From Cyanophora paradoxa (Eukaryota > Glaucocystophyceae > Cyanophorales > Cyanophoraceae): a stretch of 64,000 bases of DNA. The stretch covers positions 99,214-163,213 of the forward strand of contig QPMI01000233.1 in NCBI GenBank assembly GCA_004431415.1, given 5' to 3'. This document shows positions 36,222 to 48,516 of this stretch, piece by piece. The notes below the pieces were generated by a model. It did no database searches, had not been told where the DNA came from, and was given only the letters and a program-made list of their open reading frames with translations. The translations under genes were made by a program, and so were the position numbers. Position 1 is the first letter of the stretch. Each line of letters begins with the position of its first letter.

Positions 36222-39200
36222 ATGCAGCCGAGCAGCGCCAGCTCGGCGCTCGATGATGTTCTAGAGAGCATCAACGCCCCCAACTTCGTAGATTTCAACG
36301 GGGAGGCAACCTGGACCGGCGATCGGTGGTTCGGTGCGCGCTGCGAGTCCTTTGCGCCCTCGGGGCCTCCCCTGACGAGCCGCATGCGCTGATGCAGACA
36401 TGCACGGCGCGTACACGCCGTCGGGGCTCGCCCGGTCTCGTCCCTTCGTCCCCCAGACACCCGAGCTGAACAAAGAGAACCCCGGCGTCCTCAGCAGCCC
36501 GGCTCAGCAGACGCCCGTGTCGGCCAGGAAGACTCCGATCTCATCTAGAAAGACGCCAGCAGTGCAGCCGTGCCGCACGCCACTCCGAGTCGTGCAGGCG
36601 ACCGAGCAAGGCACTGTCGACAAGCAGCGCCTCTATCCGACCCCGGAAAAGCCTTCCGGCGGTGCGCAGCCACCTGATGATTTTGCAGAGGGATGTGGGA
36701 CTCACGCGAGCTGCCCGCAGGCGCTGGAACAGAGCAAGCGAAGAGTGACAGGACGGAGGGCGGGGCGGACGCGCCGGAGGCAGATTCGTTCGACGTGATT
36801 GAGATCGACTTCGGAGACGGCTCCGAGCACGTGGACGAGGCGGCGGGCGGCGAGGCGCCCCCCGCGGTCGCCGCGCTCATGCAGGACGACGGCACCGCGG
36901 TGCAGGCCGCGCAGCCGCAGGAAGAGGGCCGGCCCTCGCACGAAGGCCCGATCCCGGCCTGGCTCGTGGTCGAAGACGCGGAGGAGGCCGGAGAGAAGCG
37001 CGAGGAGGCGCCCGCCGCGCCCCGCCCGGCGCCCGCCGCACCCGTGCCCGCGCCCGCCCCCGGCAACCTCCGCTCTGTCCCGTGGTGCGCCGACCTGCCC
37101 CGCCCGATTGCGAGGCGCCCTCCGATTTTCGCTGGGACGCAGGGCCACCACGATAGACGTGGCGCCGGCGGCCAAGAAGCAGGCCCCGGTGCTCCGCCCG
37201 CGCCCCTCGTCGGCGCGCGCCCCGGCGGCCCCAACCGCGGCGAGCAAGGCCCGCGCGGCCCGCGCGAGCGTCGCGGTCCAGCCGAAGGCTGCGGCGGCGA
37301 AGGCGCCGGCGCAAAGGGCGCGGCCCAGCACGGCGCCGGCGGCCGCCCGCGCGCCCGCGCGCCTCGGAGCGGCCCAGCAGCGCCGGGCGCCGGGCGGTGA
37401 GCGTCCTCCGCGGCCGCGCAAGCCGCGTGGAGGAGCCGGCGGCCCGTCGCCGCGCGGCGTCGCTCTCGCCGCTGCGGGAGGAGGGCGAGGATGCGGGGCT
37501 CGCGCGGGCGGGCCCCCCGACCCTGCGGACGACCTCGCGGCTGCGCGGGAAGCGCGAGGCGAGCACGGAGGAGCGCGAGATGGAGGTCTCGCGCAAGGGG
37601 CGCGAGTTCGCCGCGTCCCTCAAGGAGCTTAACCGCCGCATGATGGAGAAGGTGCGACGAGATTCGAATTCGAACTCGAGATTTGATCCGGAATTTGATC
37701 CCGGATTCGATCCAGGCGCTGGTGGGCGACGGCCTCCGCCCGAACCTCCACTCGACCAAGGAGCTCACGCGCCCGCACGAGCCGCGCCTCCGCACCGCCG
37801 AGCGCACCACGCTGGTGCGCCCGGTCCGGCGCGCCGCGGCCGGCCGGCTGACGCGCGCCGCGCCGGGCGGGTTCGGGCAGTCCGGGGACGGCCGCAGCAC
37901 GTCGGCGGGCCGGAGCCGCTCGGCGACTCGGCGCGAGACGGAGACGCCCCGCGGGGATTACATCCCGCTTGCCCAGGTCCAACCGCCCCGCCCCCGCCCC
38001 GCCCCCGCCCCGCCCCCGCCCCGCCCAGCGTGCGCCCCGCTCGGCTGAGACCGCCCCCGCCCGCCCGCCTCCGCGCAGTCGGTCGAGCGGTTCCTGACGA
38101 AGACGCCGACGCGCTTCCACAGCAAGCCGCGGGCGCAGGACAAGCCCTCGCCCCCGCCCAAGGCGGTCCCGCACTCGACGGTGCCCGTGGCCCCCGCGCT
38201 GGCGACCGACACGCGCGTGGGGCGCAAGCCGGCGCCCCCGCGCACGAGCGACGTCGAGGCGGAGGAGGCGCGGCGCCTGGCGGGGAGCTTCAAGGCCCGC
38301 CCCCTGGACCGCCGCGTCCTGGAAAGCCGCGGCGACCTCGGCGTGCCTCGCGTCCCCAAGAAGCCCACGACGGAGGCGCACGAGCCTCAGCTGCGGACGG
38401 CGCAGCGGGCGACGGCGCAGCTGAACGCGTCGGCGCTCAGCGAGGCGGCCGAGCTCGAGCGCTCCTTCAAGGCCCGGCCCTACAACGCCAAGCGCATGGC
38501 CGCCGCCGAGATGCCGCCGCCGCCCCCGCGGGCGCCCCTCACCGAGCCCCAGTCGCCGGCCCTCGCCACCCGCCAGCGCGCCAGCGTCCGCCCCAAGGCC
38601 GAGGCGCCCGCCCCGCCGCCGGCCTTCCGCGCCCGCCCCATGCCGGTGCCCGAGCCGCCCCGCCCGGAGGCGCGCCCGGCGCCCAAGGCGCCCACCTCGC
38701 CCGAGCCCTTCCGCCTCGCGACGGAGGAGCGCGGGGCGGCGCGCCGCGCCGAGTGGCTCGCCGCCGTCGAGACGGAGATGCGGCAGGAGGCGGCCGCGCG
38801 CGAGTTCCGCGCCCGCGAGATGCCCGTCGGGAGCCCCATGCGCGTCGTCTACCCGGAGCACGCCATCGAGGTGCGCGCCCGGCCCTCGCCCTCGCGCGAT
38901 TTTCCTCCCCGCCGACGCGCCCGCCCCGAACCCGCCCCGGCAGGTGAAACCCTTCAGCGTCTCGCTGGAGCGCGTGGAGCTGGCCAAGGCCCGCATGGCG
39001 GCGCTGATCGCCGAGAAGGCGCGGCGCATCCAGGAGGAGGCGGAGTTCCACGCGCGCGCCTGGGACCGCGACCGGGCGGAGGACTACTGGACGCCGCACC
39101 TCGACAACCGGCCGCCCGTGCAGCCCGAGGAGCCGGGCCTGCACTCCTCCGAGCGCGCCGAGCGGCGCCGCCAGTTCGACGCCGTCATGGCCGCCAAGGA

Positions 39201-39574
39201 GGCCGAGATCGCCGCCGCCCGCTCCGAGCTCCTCGCCGCCAAGGAGGCGCGCCCGCCCGCCCCCTCGCCCTCAGTGACTCGATTTCGAATCTAAATTTTC
39301 CCTCCGCGCACGCGCGCGCAGGAGGAGGAGCGGCGCGAGGTCGCCGAGATGCGCCGCTCGATGGTGCACCACGCGGAGCCGATCCGCCGGTCAGCGGCGC
39401 CCCTTCCATAGATTATTCCCGCCCTCCTCTGACGCCAGGGCGCGCAGGTACAAGCCGACGGCGATCACGCGCTCGACGGCGCCGCTGACCGAGCCCAAGA
39501 CGCCGACGCTGGAGACGACCCGCCGCACCCGCTCCCGCACCAACGGCGCCGACGAAAGCTTCGCCCTCGCGTGA
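36222..39574 (+). CDS. TPX2-like spindle assembly/Aurora-activating protein
   Basis: The start ATG at 36222 gives MQPSSASSALDDVL, then INAPNFVDFNG...DRWF, which resembles the N-terminal Aurora-A-binding segment of TPX2. Exons (GTGCG donors) continue from 36398, 36720, about 37135, about 37390, about 37730, 38080, 38942, 39322 and about 39450. The middle is basic and Pro/Ala-rich with KARPLDRR and KARPYNAKR repeats. The C-terminal part has EPFRLATEERGAARRAEWL, the classic TPX2-domain helix, and KPFSVSLERVELAKARM with predicted coiled coil, ending YKPTAITRSTAPLTEPKTP and stop at 39572-39574. TPX2 targets Aurora A to spindle microtubules and promotes nucleation in mitosis. The intron 39247-39321 seems to begin with GCGCGC (GC-AG). 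Length of roughly 850 residues is in the family range. Confidence 0.75.
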
Positions 39575-40138
39575 GCTTGCTCGCCCCCCGCGCGGCGGGG
39601 GCGCCGCCCCTTGCAATTGTATCCTTCGAGATTCGTGCTTGAGCTTCGGCACCCGGCCCCCTCTCGCCGTCTTTTGGCTGGACCGGAACGAGTGCCTGTA
39701 GAACGATCAGATCTAGGGTAGATGTATCTATAAAGTGCGATGCAGCTGTGCAAACCCTCAACCGGTCATTGACCATGGCGCCGGCTCGGTGGGTGCCACG
39801 GTGTGGGCAACGCGGGGCGAGGGCGGATCGGAGAGATGGGGGCCTAGGACCCTCGAGCTCAGCTGCAGATCCCGGGCAAAGGGAGTCCTAGGCCCAGCTG
39901 AGCAATTGCAAGGACCTGCGCATGCGAGGATGGCACTCCGAACAGCAACGCGTCAATTTTACAAAACTACCGACAGCTGCCTGGCCAGCCAAGGCAAAGA
40001 GGAAGGACGGGGGGTGTGAGGAAGGGCAAGGGGCAGGTGCAGCAGGGACAGGGGCGGGAGCTTGAGCCGGGTTTTGGGGGAGCGCAGGCGCGACGAGCAC
40101 AGGGTGGCCCCTAGCGCGCGCGTGGAGGAGTGACAGCA
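39575..40138. other. Convergent intergenic region between TPX2-like and Rab2 genes
   Basis: Both flanking genes end here. Apart from a C-rich stretch and GGGG-rich sequence about 40010-40090 I see nothing. It should contain both 3' UTRs; no obvious AATAAA signal is present. Confidence 0.5.
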
Positions 40139-41224
<1,086 letters not shown>

Positions 41225-41325
41225 GGCGTCTGTGCGAGCACCTTCTGCTCTGAGGGGGGGCGAGAAGGGGGGGACCACAAATCGTCCGGCCCCCCTTCGT
41301 GGCTGGAGCTCTTCTTTTGAAGCGC
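41225..41325. promoter_or_regulatory. Probable bidirectional promoter, Rab2/TRAX
   Basis: Only 101 bases lie between the Rab2 start (minus strand) and the TRAX start (plus strand). Both 5' leaders must be very short, or transcription starts overlap. No recognisable box is seen. Confidence 0.45.
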
Positions 41326-42599
41326 ATGGGCGATCGCGGAGGGCGCGGAAGGGTCCGAGGAGGAGGCGGTGTCAAGCGACCGCGCGCAAGTGGTCCCGGC
41401 GAGGGTCCGAGCGGGCTGGCGGCGCAGGGCCCGAAGGACGAGGGCCTGCGGTCCGCCTTCGCCGCGTACGGGCGGACGCTCGACGAGCACGTGCGTCGCA
41501 GCGCCGCGACGCGCGCCCGTCTCGCTGTGTGAGCCTGTGTCAACCTTATCGGCAGTACGATCGGCGAGAGCGAATCATCAAGGCGAGCAGAGACATAACG
41601 GCGGAGTCGAAGAAGGCCATCTTCCTCCTACATCGCGAGGGCGCCACTGCCGGGTCCGAGCAAGCGCTGCGGGCGGTCGCAGCTCAGATCGCCGACCGCG
41701 TCGCGTCCGAGTGCGTACGCGCGGGGCTGTGAGATGCGGCGGCCGCTGAGCGATGATTGATTGCAGGCTGCGCGGCAACCACTACTGGCGCTACGCCCGC
41801 CAGTTCAGCCCAGGGCTCCAGGAATTCCTCGAGGCGTCCCTCTTCTTTGTCTACCTGCGGGACGGCCGCCTCGCGACTCTGGAGGAGCTCAACGAGAAGC
41901 TCGCCTCCGTGCAGAGCGAGCTCGCCGAGACGCGGAGGCGGGAACGGGAGCAGGCGGCGATGGAGGGCGACGCCAGCGCGCCGGTGCGCGGCGCCCGGCG
42001 CCTTTGGGGGCGCTGCGCTGAATCGTACCGCAGGGAGCGGCGCCGGGGCCCCCGGAGGACGACGTACCCCCCTTCCGAGTCGAGATCAGCGACTACCTGC
42101 TGGGCGTCGGCGACCTGACGGGAGAAGTGAGTGGTACCCCGTCCTTCGCGGCTCCAGTACCCCTGACCGGCGATCCTCGCCCGCAGCTGATGAGGCGAGC
42201 CGTGAACGCCGTCGGAATGGGCGACCAGGAGACTCCCTTTGTGGTCCGCGACTTCATGCGATCCGTCTCCGAGGGTACGAGATTTTCCAAGCGAAGCTAA
42301 GCTAGCTAGCTAGCTAAGTGTGGCTTCAGGCTTGAAGATGATGGGGGCGGGGGCCTGGCGAGACAAGTACGCCTCCGACAAGATGGAGGCCCTGAGCCAG
42401 AGCCTCGAGAAGGTCGAGCGGAGTGCGCGTACCCCTCCCTCGCTCCCTCACTCCCCCCGGATGACGACGTACCCCAGCGTGCTACGGGATCCACGTGCGG
42501 GGATCGGAGTACCCCAAGGAGATGCTCGCGGCGATGCTGGAGGGGGGGGGAGGGGGGGAACGGGGCGGGGGGGAGGAGACGGGGGCCGGGGCCGAGTAG
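41326..42599 (+). CDS. TSNAX: Translin-associated protein X (TRAX)
   Basis: The start ATG at 41326 opens a Gly/Arg-rich head (MGDRGGRGRV), then RSAFAAYGRTLDEHVRR, YDRRERIIKASRDITAESKK with IFLLHR, LRGNHYWRYARQFSPGLQEF, FVYLRDGRLATLEELNEKL, VEISDYLLGVGDLTGELMRR, AVNAVGMG, LKMMGAGAWRDKYASDKMEA, and YGIHVRGSEYPKEMLAAMLE before a Gly/Glu tail and TAG at 42597-42599. These match translin/TRAX helices, including the acidic residues that serve in C3PO nuclease activity. TRAX pairs with translin to form the C3PO ribonuclease. Introns are about 41527-41555 (only 29 nt), 41712-41766, 41990-42039, 42127-42186, 42275-42329 and 42424-42477. The poly-G tail region may contain sequencing slips. Confidence 0.85.
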
Positions 42600-43353
42600 C
42601 CTGTGGGCCTGCGGCTCCGGGTCCCCCTCAAGAGGCGGGCGAAGGGGGCGAACGCGAACGGCTTCGTCGCCCGAGCCGCTCCACTGCGTTTCCGCCCCGG
42701 CGGCCCCGGGTTCTGTGGGCGGCGGCACTGCCTCCCGCTCCTCCCGGCAAGGTTCTGTGTCGCCCGAGCCGCTCGGCTGCGTTTCCGAAGACCCCCCGAT
42801 CCGCCTCGGCCGCCCCCAGGCAGCCTGGGGTTCCGGGGGCGCCGGCAATCCTCCCTCTCCCTTACCCCCTCCCTTCCCCCTCCCCCTCTCCCCCTCCCCT
42901 CTTCGAATTCCCGGTCTAGGCCGCCGGCCTCCGGCCGCCCCGCCCCCGCCCCCGCCCCCCTCGTCTTCGAGCCTCTCGCCGGCTGCGACCGTGGGTCTTA
43001 AGCTTCCCGCCCCCGGCCCCCGGGCCCCTCGAGCGTCGGCCACAGTGGTGCCCCGCCTCCCGGAGTCCGCCCCATCCCGGAGGCTGAGGGGTGTATACGT
43101 CAAACGATATCAAACGATATCTCCGAATTCAACGCATTCAAATTCCGTGCTCGTTCTGTTCAAACTATATATAGACCTGTAAGCTCCTAGCCATACACTG
43201 GCCTGACTAGCCCCTAGCTCGACTGAACCGAACCTGGGCCTGGCCTGCTCGAGCTCTGCTCTGCTGCCTGCTACCCCAAGCTGTCCTGTCCTGTCTCGAT
43301 CTACCTTGATCATCTCTAGATCTTCTGTCACTGTAGTAGCTCTAGATCTGCGC
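42600..43353. other. Convergent intergenic region between TRAX and cyclin C
   Basis: Low-complexity GC-rich DNA. The phrase CGCCCGAGCCGCTC...CTGCGTTTCCG occurs twice (near 42669 and 42760), and a pyrimidine-rich C/T tract runs from about 42850 to 42905. Open frames on either strand look like composition artefacts. 3' UTRs of both genes are expected here. Confidence 0.5.
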
Positions 43354-44785
43354 CTACAGCCCCGGGGTGGGGCACGGGGACGGAGTCGGGTCCGAGGGCC
43401 CCAGGTTCGGCTTGCCCTGGTACCTCGCCGAGTCGTACAGCTTCTTCTGCGGCGGGACTCGAACCCGCGACGGCGACGGGAAGGGGTTCGAATCCGGCCG
43501 CGCACCTTCAGCGCGTCGATCTCTCGTTCGGCGTCTATCCTTTTGTACTCGGGGTACAGCTTATACAGCTCCTCGCAAATCTCTCCGATCTGCGGGGCGA
43601 CGGTTGTCAGGGGCGCAAGAGCCGGGAAGGGGGGGGGGGGGGGGGGGGGGGGGGGGCGAGGGGTTACGCGAACCGTCTTCAGGTCAACCTGAAGCTCTGA
43701 GAACCAGGGCGTGGGGTCTACCTTGACTTGGTGGGCCTGCGTGGCGACTAAGACAGGAAGCGAGAGAGAAAGGCGCAGCGCGGGATTCGATCCGGCGGGC
43801 CTCGTCGCAGCATCCGGCCATGAAGACGGCCGCGAGGGCGATCATGTAGGGGGGGTACAGGAGGCACAGGTCCGTGAGGTACGAATCGTTCACGATGGTC
43901 CTGCGCACGCGGGCCGCCGCCGGCCTCTCAGGGCGGGGAAGGGCAGAGCGGGACGAAGCGGGGCTACAGCTTGAGCGCACCAGGCCATCTTGAAGAGGCC
44001 TCGGACCTCGTTCGGGGCGTTGCCTTCGCTCAGGAGCCTGCGGCGCGCGGTGCGGCGTCGGGAGGCGCGCGGCGGGCGAAGGGCGGGGCTTCTCCCGGCG
44101 CACTGCGTGAGCGGGCGGTACGGGTGGTAGACTATGAGGTAGAAATTCAGCTCCTCCAGTACGAAGAACTCGCATTCCAGCACGTCCGCGACGCCGTAGT
44201 TGAAAGCGGGGTCTGCGAGGCGGGGCGAGGGTCCTCGCTCGGCACGGCGACGCGAGGCTTTCGCGAAGGGAGCGGGGGCGCGGAGCGCACCAACTGTTCT
44301 TACTTTCACGCAGAGAAGCTTCGCCTGCAACGGGCACTCCTCCACCTTCGATGCGACGTACAGGGAGGTCGCCGCTATCAACCGCGGGTCGTAGCTAAGC
44401 AGGCTGTTCCTGCGCGGCGCGGCGATGTTCAGCGGCGCCGGAGGCGGCGGGGCACGAGCGCACTTGATGTAAAAGCGCTTGAAGTACACCATTGCCGTCG
44501 CGATGAGCCTCTGCCGCAGCTTGAGCAGCTTCCCAGCTGCCTGGATTACTGCGCCCAGGTGAGCGAGGCGAAGGCGCGGGCTGAGCGCGCCCTCACGTGT
44601 CGCAAAGTGCATATGTAGCTTGCGGATCTCACTCTCGTGCAGCACATCCCGGTCCCGTGCGTAGGAGAGCCGCACCCGATTCCGGTCCAGCAGCCAGTGA
44701 TTGCTGGGAGGGCTCAGCGGCTAGGCGCCGTGAGCGCAAGCGAGGCCCCTCACCAGTGCGAGGACGGCCAGAAGTTGGCCGCCAT
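43354..44785 (-). CDS. CCNC: Cyclin C, Mediator kinase-module cyclin
   Basis: The start MAANFWPSSH at 44785 matches the characteristic cyclin C N terminus. Following exons give NHWLLDRNRVRLSYARDRDV, SEIRKLHMHFATRE, LLKLRQRLIATAMVYFKRFY, DPRLIAATSLYVASKVEECP (cyclin box with the conserved Lys-Val-Glu-Glu), YGVADVLECEFFVLEELNFY, VNDSYLTDLCLLYPPYMIAL, PTPWFSELQVDLK, IGEICEELYKLYPEYK and a C-terminal KKLYDSARYQGKP ending at 43354-43356. Cyclin C activates CDK8/19 in the Mediator kinase module and regulates RNA polymerase II transcription. Length near 290 residues is usual. One intron contains a 28-base G run (43629-43656). Confidence 0.9.
43629..43656. repeat. Poly-G run in a cyclin C intron
   Basis: Twenty-eight consecutive G on the plus strand (C on the transcribed sense). 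It lies inside an intron, so it does not disrupt the reading frame. True length is uncertain in any assembly. Confidence 0.9.
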
Positions 44786-45364
44786 TCCTCAGCGCCGACC
44801 TCGTTACGAACTAGACCTGCGAACGAAGTCTTCCCCAGAACCATAATACGTACCCAGGCTAGCTGGCGGCTAGGCTGGACTAGCCAACAACTTGACAACA
44901 AGCCCCAGGCGACGCAGGAGCGGCGCCGGCGGCCCGGCGGCGGGGCCAATATCGATATTGCGGATTCATGCGTTCGCGAAAAGGCCGGTACCGGTCTACC
45001 GGACCGGTCATGGAATTATTTTAGATCAATTTAATTACCGTAAAACACAATATTAATTCGCACGATAGTAGTTCGTTCTTAAAACAAGATCCGTGCTCCT
45101 GCGGAGCACTAAGTACGGCGAAGCCTCGCGGACGCCCTCGCGGCTGTCACAGTAGGCCTATAGCCTATAGGGCACTAGCTGGCCAGCGGCCTGGCCGATC
45201 GCGAACAGCCTTCTGGCTGGAAGCTGGCTGGCTGACGGCCAGTCCAGCTAGGGCTGGCCGGCTAGAGGATCGAATATTAATGTACTGAGGAAATAAAGGG
45301 TGGAGCAGATCTAGATTGAGAGGAGTTTATTTTTATAATATTGTTGGGAAGGAGGCCCGGGAGG
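44786..45364. other. Intergenic, upstream of cyclin C
   Basis: Contains the cyclin C promoter side, a perfect hairpin GTGCTCCTGCGGAGCAC at about 45092, and CTGGC/GCCAG-rich DNA from 45175 to 45275. No gene recognised. Confidence 0.5.
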
Positions 45365-45767
45365 GGCGAGGTTCTCGCGGCCAGGCGCATGCACAGAGCT
45401 TGCGAATCGCTTAAACAGAATCTCGAATGCATATAGCATCGATGTGCGGGGCTGCGGAGGCGAGGGCGCGCGGAAAGATGTGCAGGCGTGGCCAGGATCG
45501 AATTTTTGCGTCGGCTGGGTTGCCGCGCCCTGTCGCGTCCGCAGAGCTTGCGAAAGGCTTTTAAAAGAGCTTAGATGAATATTGTAGCGATGCGCATGCG
45601 TGAGGATGCGAGGGCGCGCGGAAAGATGTTCAGGCCCTGAGGTCCGTCAAGGATCGAATTTTCGGGGTCGGCTGGGTCCTCGCGGCCCGGCGCATACGCA
45701 AAGCATGCGGAAGGCTTTGCGTACATCCCAAATGCTTATACTATTGTTCCGTGCATGCGCCGCGGCG
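45365..45767. repeat. Left part of a ~150-bp tandem array interrupted by the retrotransposon
   Basis: About three diverged units, each with GGGCGCGCGGAAAGATG, AGGATCGAATTTT, a GTCGGCTGGGT word, a GCGCAT word and GCTTGCGAA-type sequence. The last unit stops at GCGCCGCGGCG (45767), exactly where the insertion begins, and resumes at 57336. Open frames across it are not gene-like. Confidence 0.8.
45749..45767. repeat. Left target-site duplication
   Basis: CCGTGCATGCGCCGCGGCG, identical to 57336-57354. The uninterrupted array unit near 57635 reads TTCCGCGCATGCGCCGCGGC, confirming that this is host sequence duplicated by insertion. Confidence 0.9.
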
Positions 45768-45781
45768 TTTTTTTTTTTTTT
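45768..45781 (-). repeat. Poly(A) tail of retrotransposon (T14 on plus strand)
   Basis: Fourteen T directly abut the left target-site duplication. On the minus strand this reads GTCCATTTTTGC followed by A14, a normal LINE 3' terminus. Confidence 0.85.
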
Positions 45782-46402
45782 GCAAAAATGGACGTCGCAT
45801 TGATACACCACGGCACATGTATCAATGTTCTACGTGACGTGCCCTTCCGACCGGTCATCTATCTAGCCGAAGATGCTAGCTAGGTGCCGGCCATGGGTCG
45901 CTCAATATGGGAGGTTCGCCTGAGTGGGGGAGCCATGGTTTTCGGTGATAGCCGTAACCAGACCCGCGCGCCCACCCCTTGATCAACTCCTCCATCCCTC
46001 ATGAGCCCTGGAAGTGAAATGTCTCGCAGTCCGCCGCCCGCCCTTGCCGCCGCTCCGTCACCCCGCCTCCTCCTCACTCCGCCACCTCCCTCCTCCTCAC
46101 CTGCGCCCCAGGACCCCGATTAATCGGTGTCCCGTTGTGTCGAGGTGAAGAAGGTGGTAGGAGGAGGATATGAGGAAGGAGAGGGAGTGGGCGGAGGCAG
46201 CGGTAGGGGGTGGGCAGCGGATGCGGGGCAGGGCGGGGAGAGGTGCCGGGACGGCAGAGTGGAGAGAGCGTGGGCATTGACAGGTGGCGCAGAGAGCTGG
46301 GAGTGCGGAGGCGAGGCGGGCCGCGAGGGGTCGGGAGGGGTCGGCCGGAGTAGGGGGTGTGGCCGAAGCCAGGGGGGTGTCCGAGGCCGATAGGGTGGCC
46401 GC
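45782..46402 (-). other. Retrotransposon 3'-terminal segment in tail orientation
   Basis: About 0.6 kb between the poly(A) tail and the inversion junction. Read on the minus strand it is Pro/Ser/Ala-coding and low in complexity until about 46100, then stop-rich. It probably represents the 3' UTR plus the 3' end of the element. It contains ACCGATTAATCGG, a perfect short palindrome (about 46116). Confidence 0.6.
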
Positions 46403-46499
46403 GCTGGAGGCGCCGGCGTTGGTGGGGCCAGCACTAGCGTGGGCGCCAGTGCTAGCTGAGTAACTAGCTATAGTGCGGCTATTCAAGCACTCGCGGATT
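46403..46499 (-). repeat. 97-bp inverted repeat, left copy
   Basis: The reverse complement of 55353-55449 with a single mismatch. It lies exactly at the inversion junction. Sequence beyond it differs on both sides from the right copy. Confidence 0.9.
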
Positions 46500-48516
46500 A
46501 GGGTGGCGACTCCGCAAGGCTGCCCCAAACCTGGATGCCATAGCTACGAAATTCGAGGACATTGAAAACGGCGCCTGGTTGGGCAGATTTTGGAAACGCC
46601 AGTACCGACCCCTTTCCCACTTCACCCCCGCCGTCTGGGACGGGCTAATGGCCATGCCAGAGGACCCCGAACTCGATCGCCTCATCTCGTCCCTGTCCAA
46701 TGGCGCTGGCGGTCCCTCCGGCCTCACGAACGGAATGCTTAAAATGCTCTGGTCCCCCCTCCGCCTCTCCAAGACGGAACGCCAGGCCTTAGCCGCCTCA
46801 CACTCTACAGACGAGATAAACAGCTTCGAGTCCGCCGGGCACTGGACCACCTCGCGCGACGCCATCCGAGCCCTAGTTCAATCCACTCTTCTCGGCCACG
46901 TGCCCGACCACGCACTTCGCGGTCAAGTCTACGCTATCCCGAAACGAGATAATTCAGCAGATCTCGCCGATCTCCGCCCCATCACCCTTCAAGAAGTCAC
47001 CTGGAAGCTGGTCACGGGCCTCCTGACCCACCGCATGGAAGACCGCATTGATACACATAACATTCTACGCGGCCGCAATTATGGTTTCTGTCGCCGCGAA
47101 TCTACCGACCCTGTCCTCTACGCCCTCCGATCCTCCCTCGAGGACGCGCACCAGTTCAAAAAGCCAATCTTTGGCGGCCTGGGGGATATTGCCAGCGCCT
47201 ACGACAGTGTCTCCTGGCATAGCCAAGAGCTCAGCCTTAATCGTATCCAACTCCACCTCCATCCTGAAGGGAAACGATATATAGCCCTCCACAAAAAAGC
47301 AGCTCAACACCGCACGGCGTGCATCCTTACCCCCCACGGCCGCACTGAATATTTTCAAGTCCCCTGTGGCCTCCCCCAAGGAGGCATCGAAGCCCCTCTC
47401 CACTGGCGCATTTTCTTCGACGCCGCTCTCACCGCCATTGAAGAACGAGCGACTCAGTCCAATTTCGGCTACCAGCTCGGGCCGCACCGATCTGATCCGA
47501 CCCGCCCCCGTTCCCCCCGCCCACCATGCCCTGGCGAACCCCTCTACTTCCCCGCCGGTCCCTGCCCCAAAGTCTCTGTGCTCGCATACGCCGATGACAC
47601 CACCATGCTTGCCAGCTCGGCTCAGGGTCTCCAACATATGCTTGACTGGCTGTCCGAATTTCTCCATATCCATGGCATGAACTTGAACGCCAAAAAAACG
47701 GAAATTTTCCACTGGAAACCCCCCCGATCCGAAGAGCCGGTCAAGAGCACATACTATGTTGGAGTTGGCGATTCCAGAGCTGAGGTTGGCCACATCCTCT
47801 CCCCCACAACGCCCTTCCGCGTCCTTGGCGTCCAGTTTACTGCGAACCTGTCCTGGACTCACCAAGTCCGCCTACTCAAATCCCAGCTCCAATCTGCAAT
47901 CTCGATCCTCGCCACAAAAAAGATTACCACTCACGAGTTCCAAGTGATCTTACACCGGGTTCTTTTCCCTAAATTGTCATACCCCCTCCGCATCATGACC
48001 TTAACGCCATCCCAATGCCAGTCCATAGACGCCGTCTGGCTCACCGCGGCCAAACACACTGCCAACCTGGCCCAGTCCGTCTCCACGGCTGCATTCTCTT
48101 CCATCTATCGCCTTCCCTCAATAGCAGTCATCCAACGCCAACAGCAGTGCGTCGACGAGCGCCTCCGCCAGGAACTAGCCTCCCACACATCATCACTCTA
48201 CGGCCAAATATACCGACAACGTGTCCTCGACACCCAGGCCCGATACGGGCTTCCCCTTCTCCCACACGAATATCCGAACCTCCCCTCGGGGCCCCTCACA
48301 CTACAGAAAAATATTACGCTTGCCATCACGGCAGACCTGACCTCCACCTCCCATCACATCCTCACAACGTGCAACTCCTGGACACATGGCCTCCCCTCCC
48401 GCCGGTCCCATCTTCGACGAGAATATATTATATTTTATATCAACGCAATTGTCGCCCCTCACCCTCCAACAAGCCGGTCAGCGACTCTATCGCTGCGGCC
48501 TCCTCACAATCCGTGA
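46500..48516 (+). CDS. Retrotransposon reverse transcriptase (5' truncated)
   Basis: The frame is open from the inversion junction (LRKAAPNLDAIATKFEDIEN...) to a stop at 48514-48516. RT fingers-palm motifs appear in order: GGPSGLTNGMLKMLW region, DNSADLADLRPITLQEVTWK, DIASAYDSV (motif A Asp), GLPQGGIEAPLHWRIFFD (motif B), YADDTTMLAS (motif C, near 47587), NAKKTEIFHW, FRVLGVQF and a thumb. Catalytic aspartates are intact. The first in-frame ATG lies inside the domain, so this is a fragment of a longer polyprotein. The last 40 codons overlap the next frame and look non-native; the true continuation is in the +1 frame from about 48386. Confidence 0.9.

Noticed and set aside
42306-43103. Minus-strand open frame between TRAX and cyclin C
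   Set aside because: Pro/Gly/Glu low complexity that overlaps TRAX exons antisense and has no splice or domain support.
43449-43470. tRNA-like T-arm on the minus strand (GCGGGTTCGAGTCCCGC)
   Set aside because: The 5-bp stem and loop are perfect, but no matching acceptor, anticodon or D arm occurs within tRNA distance, and it lies in a cyclin C intron.
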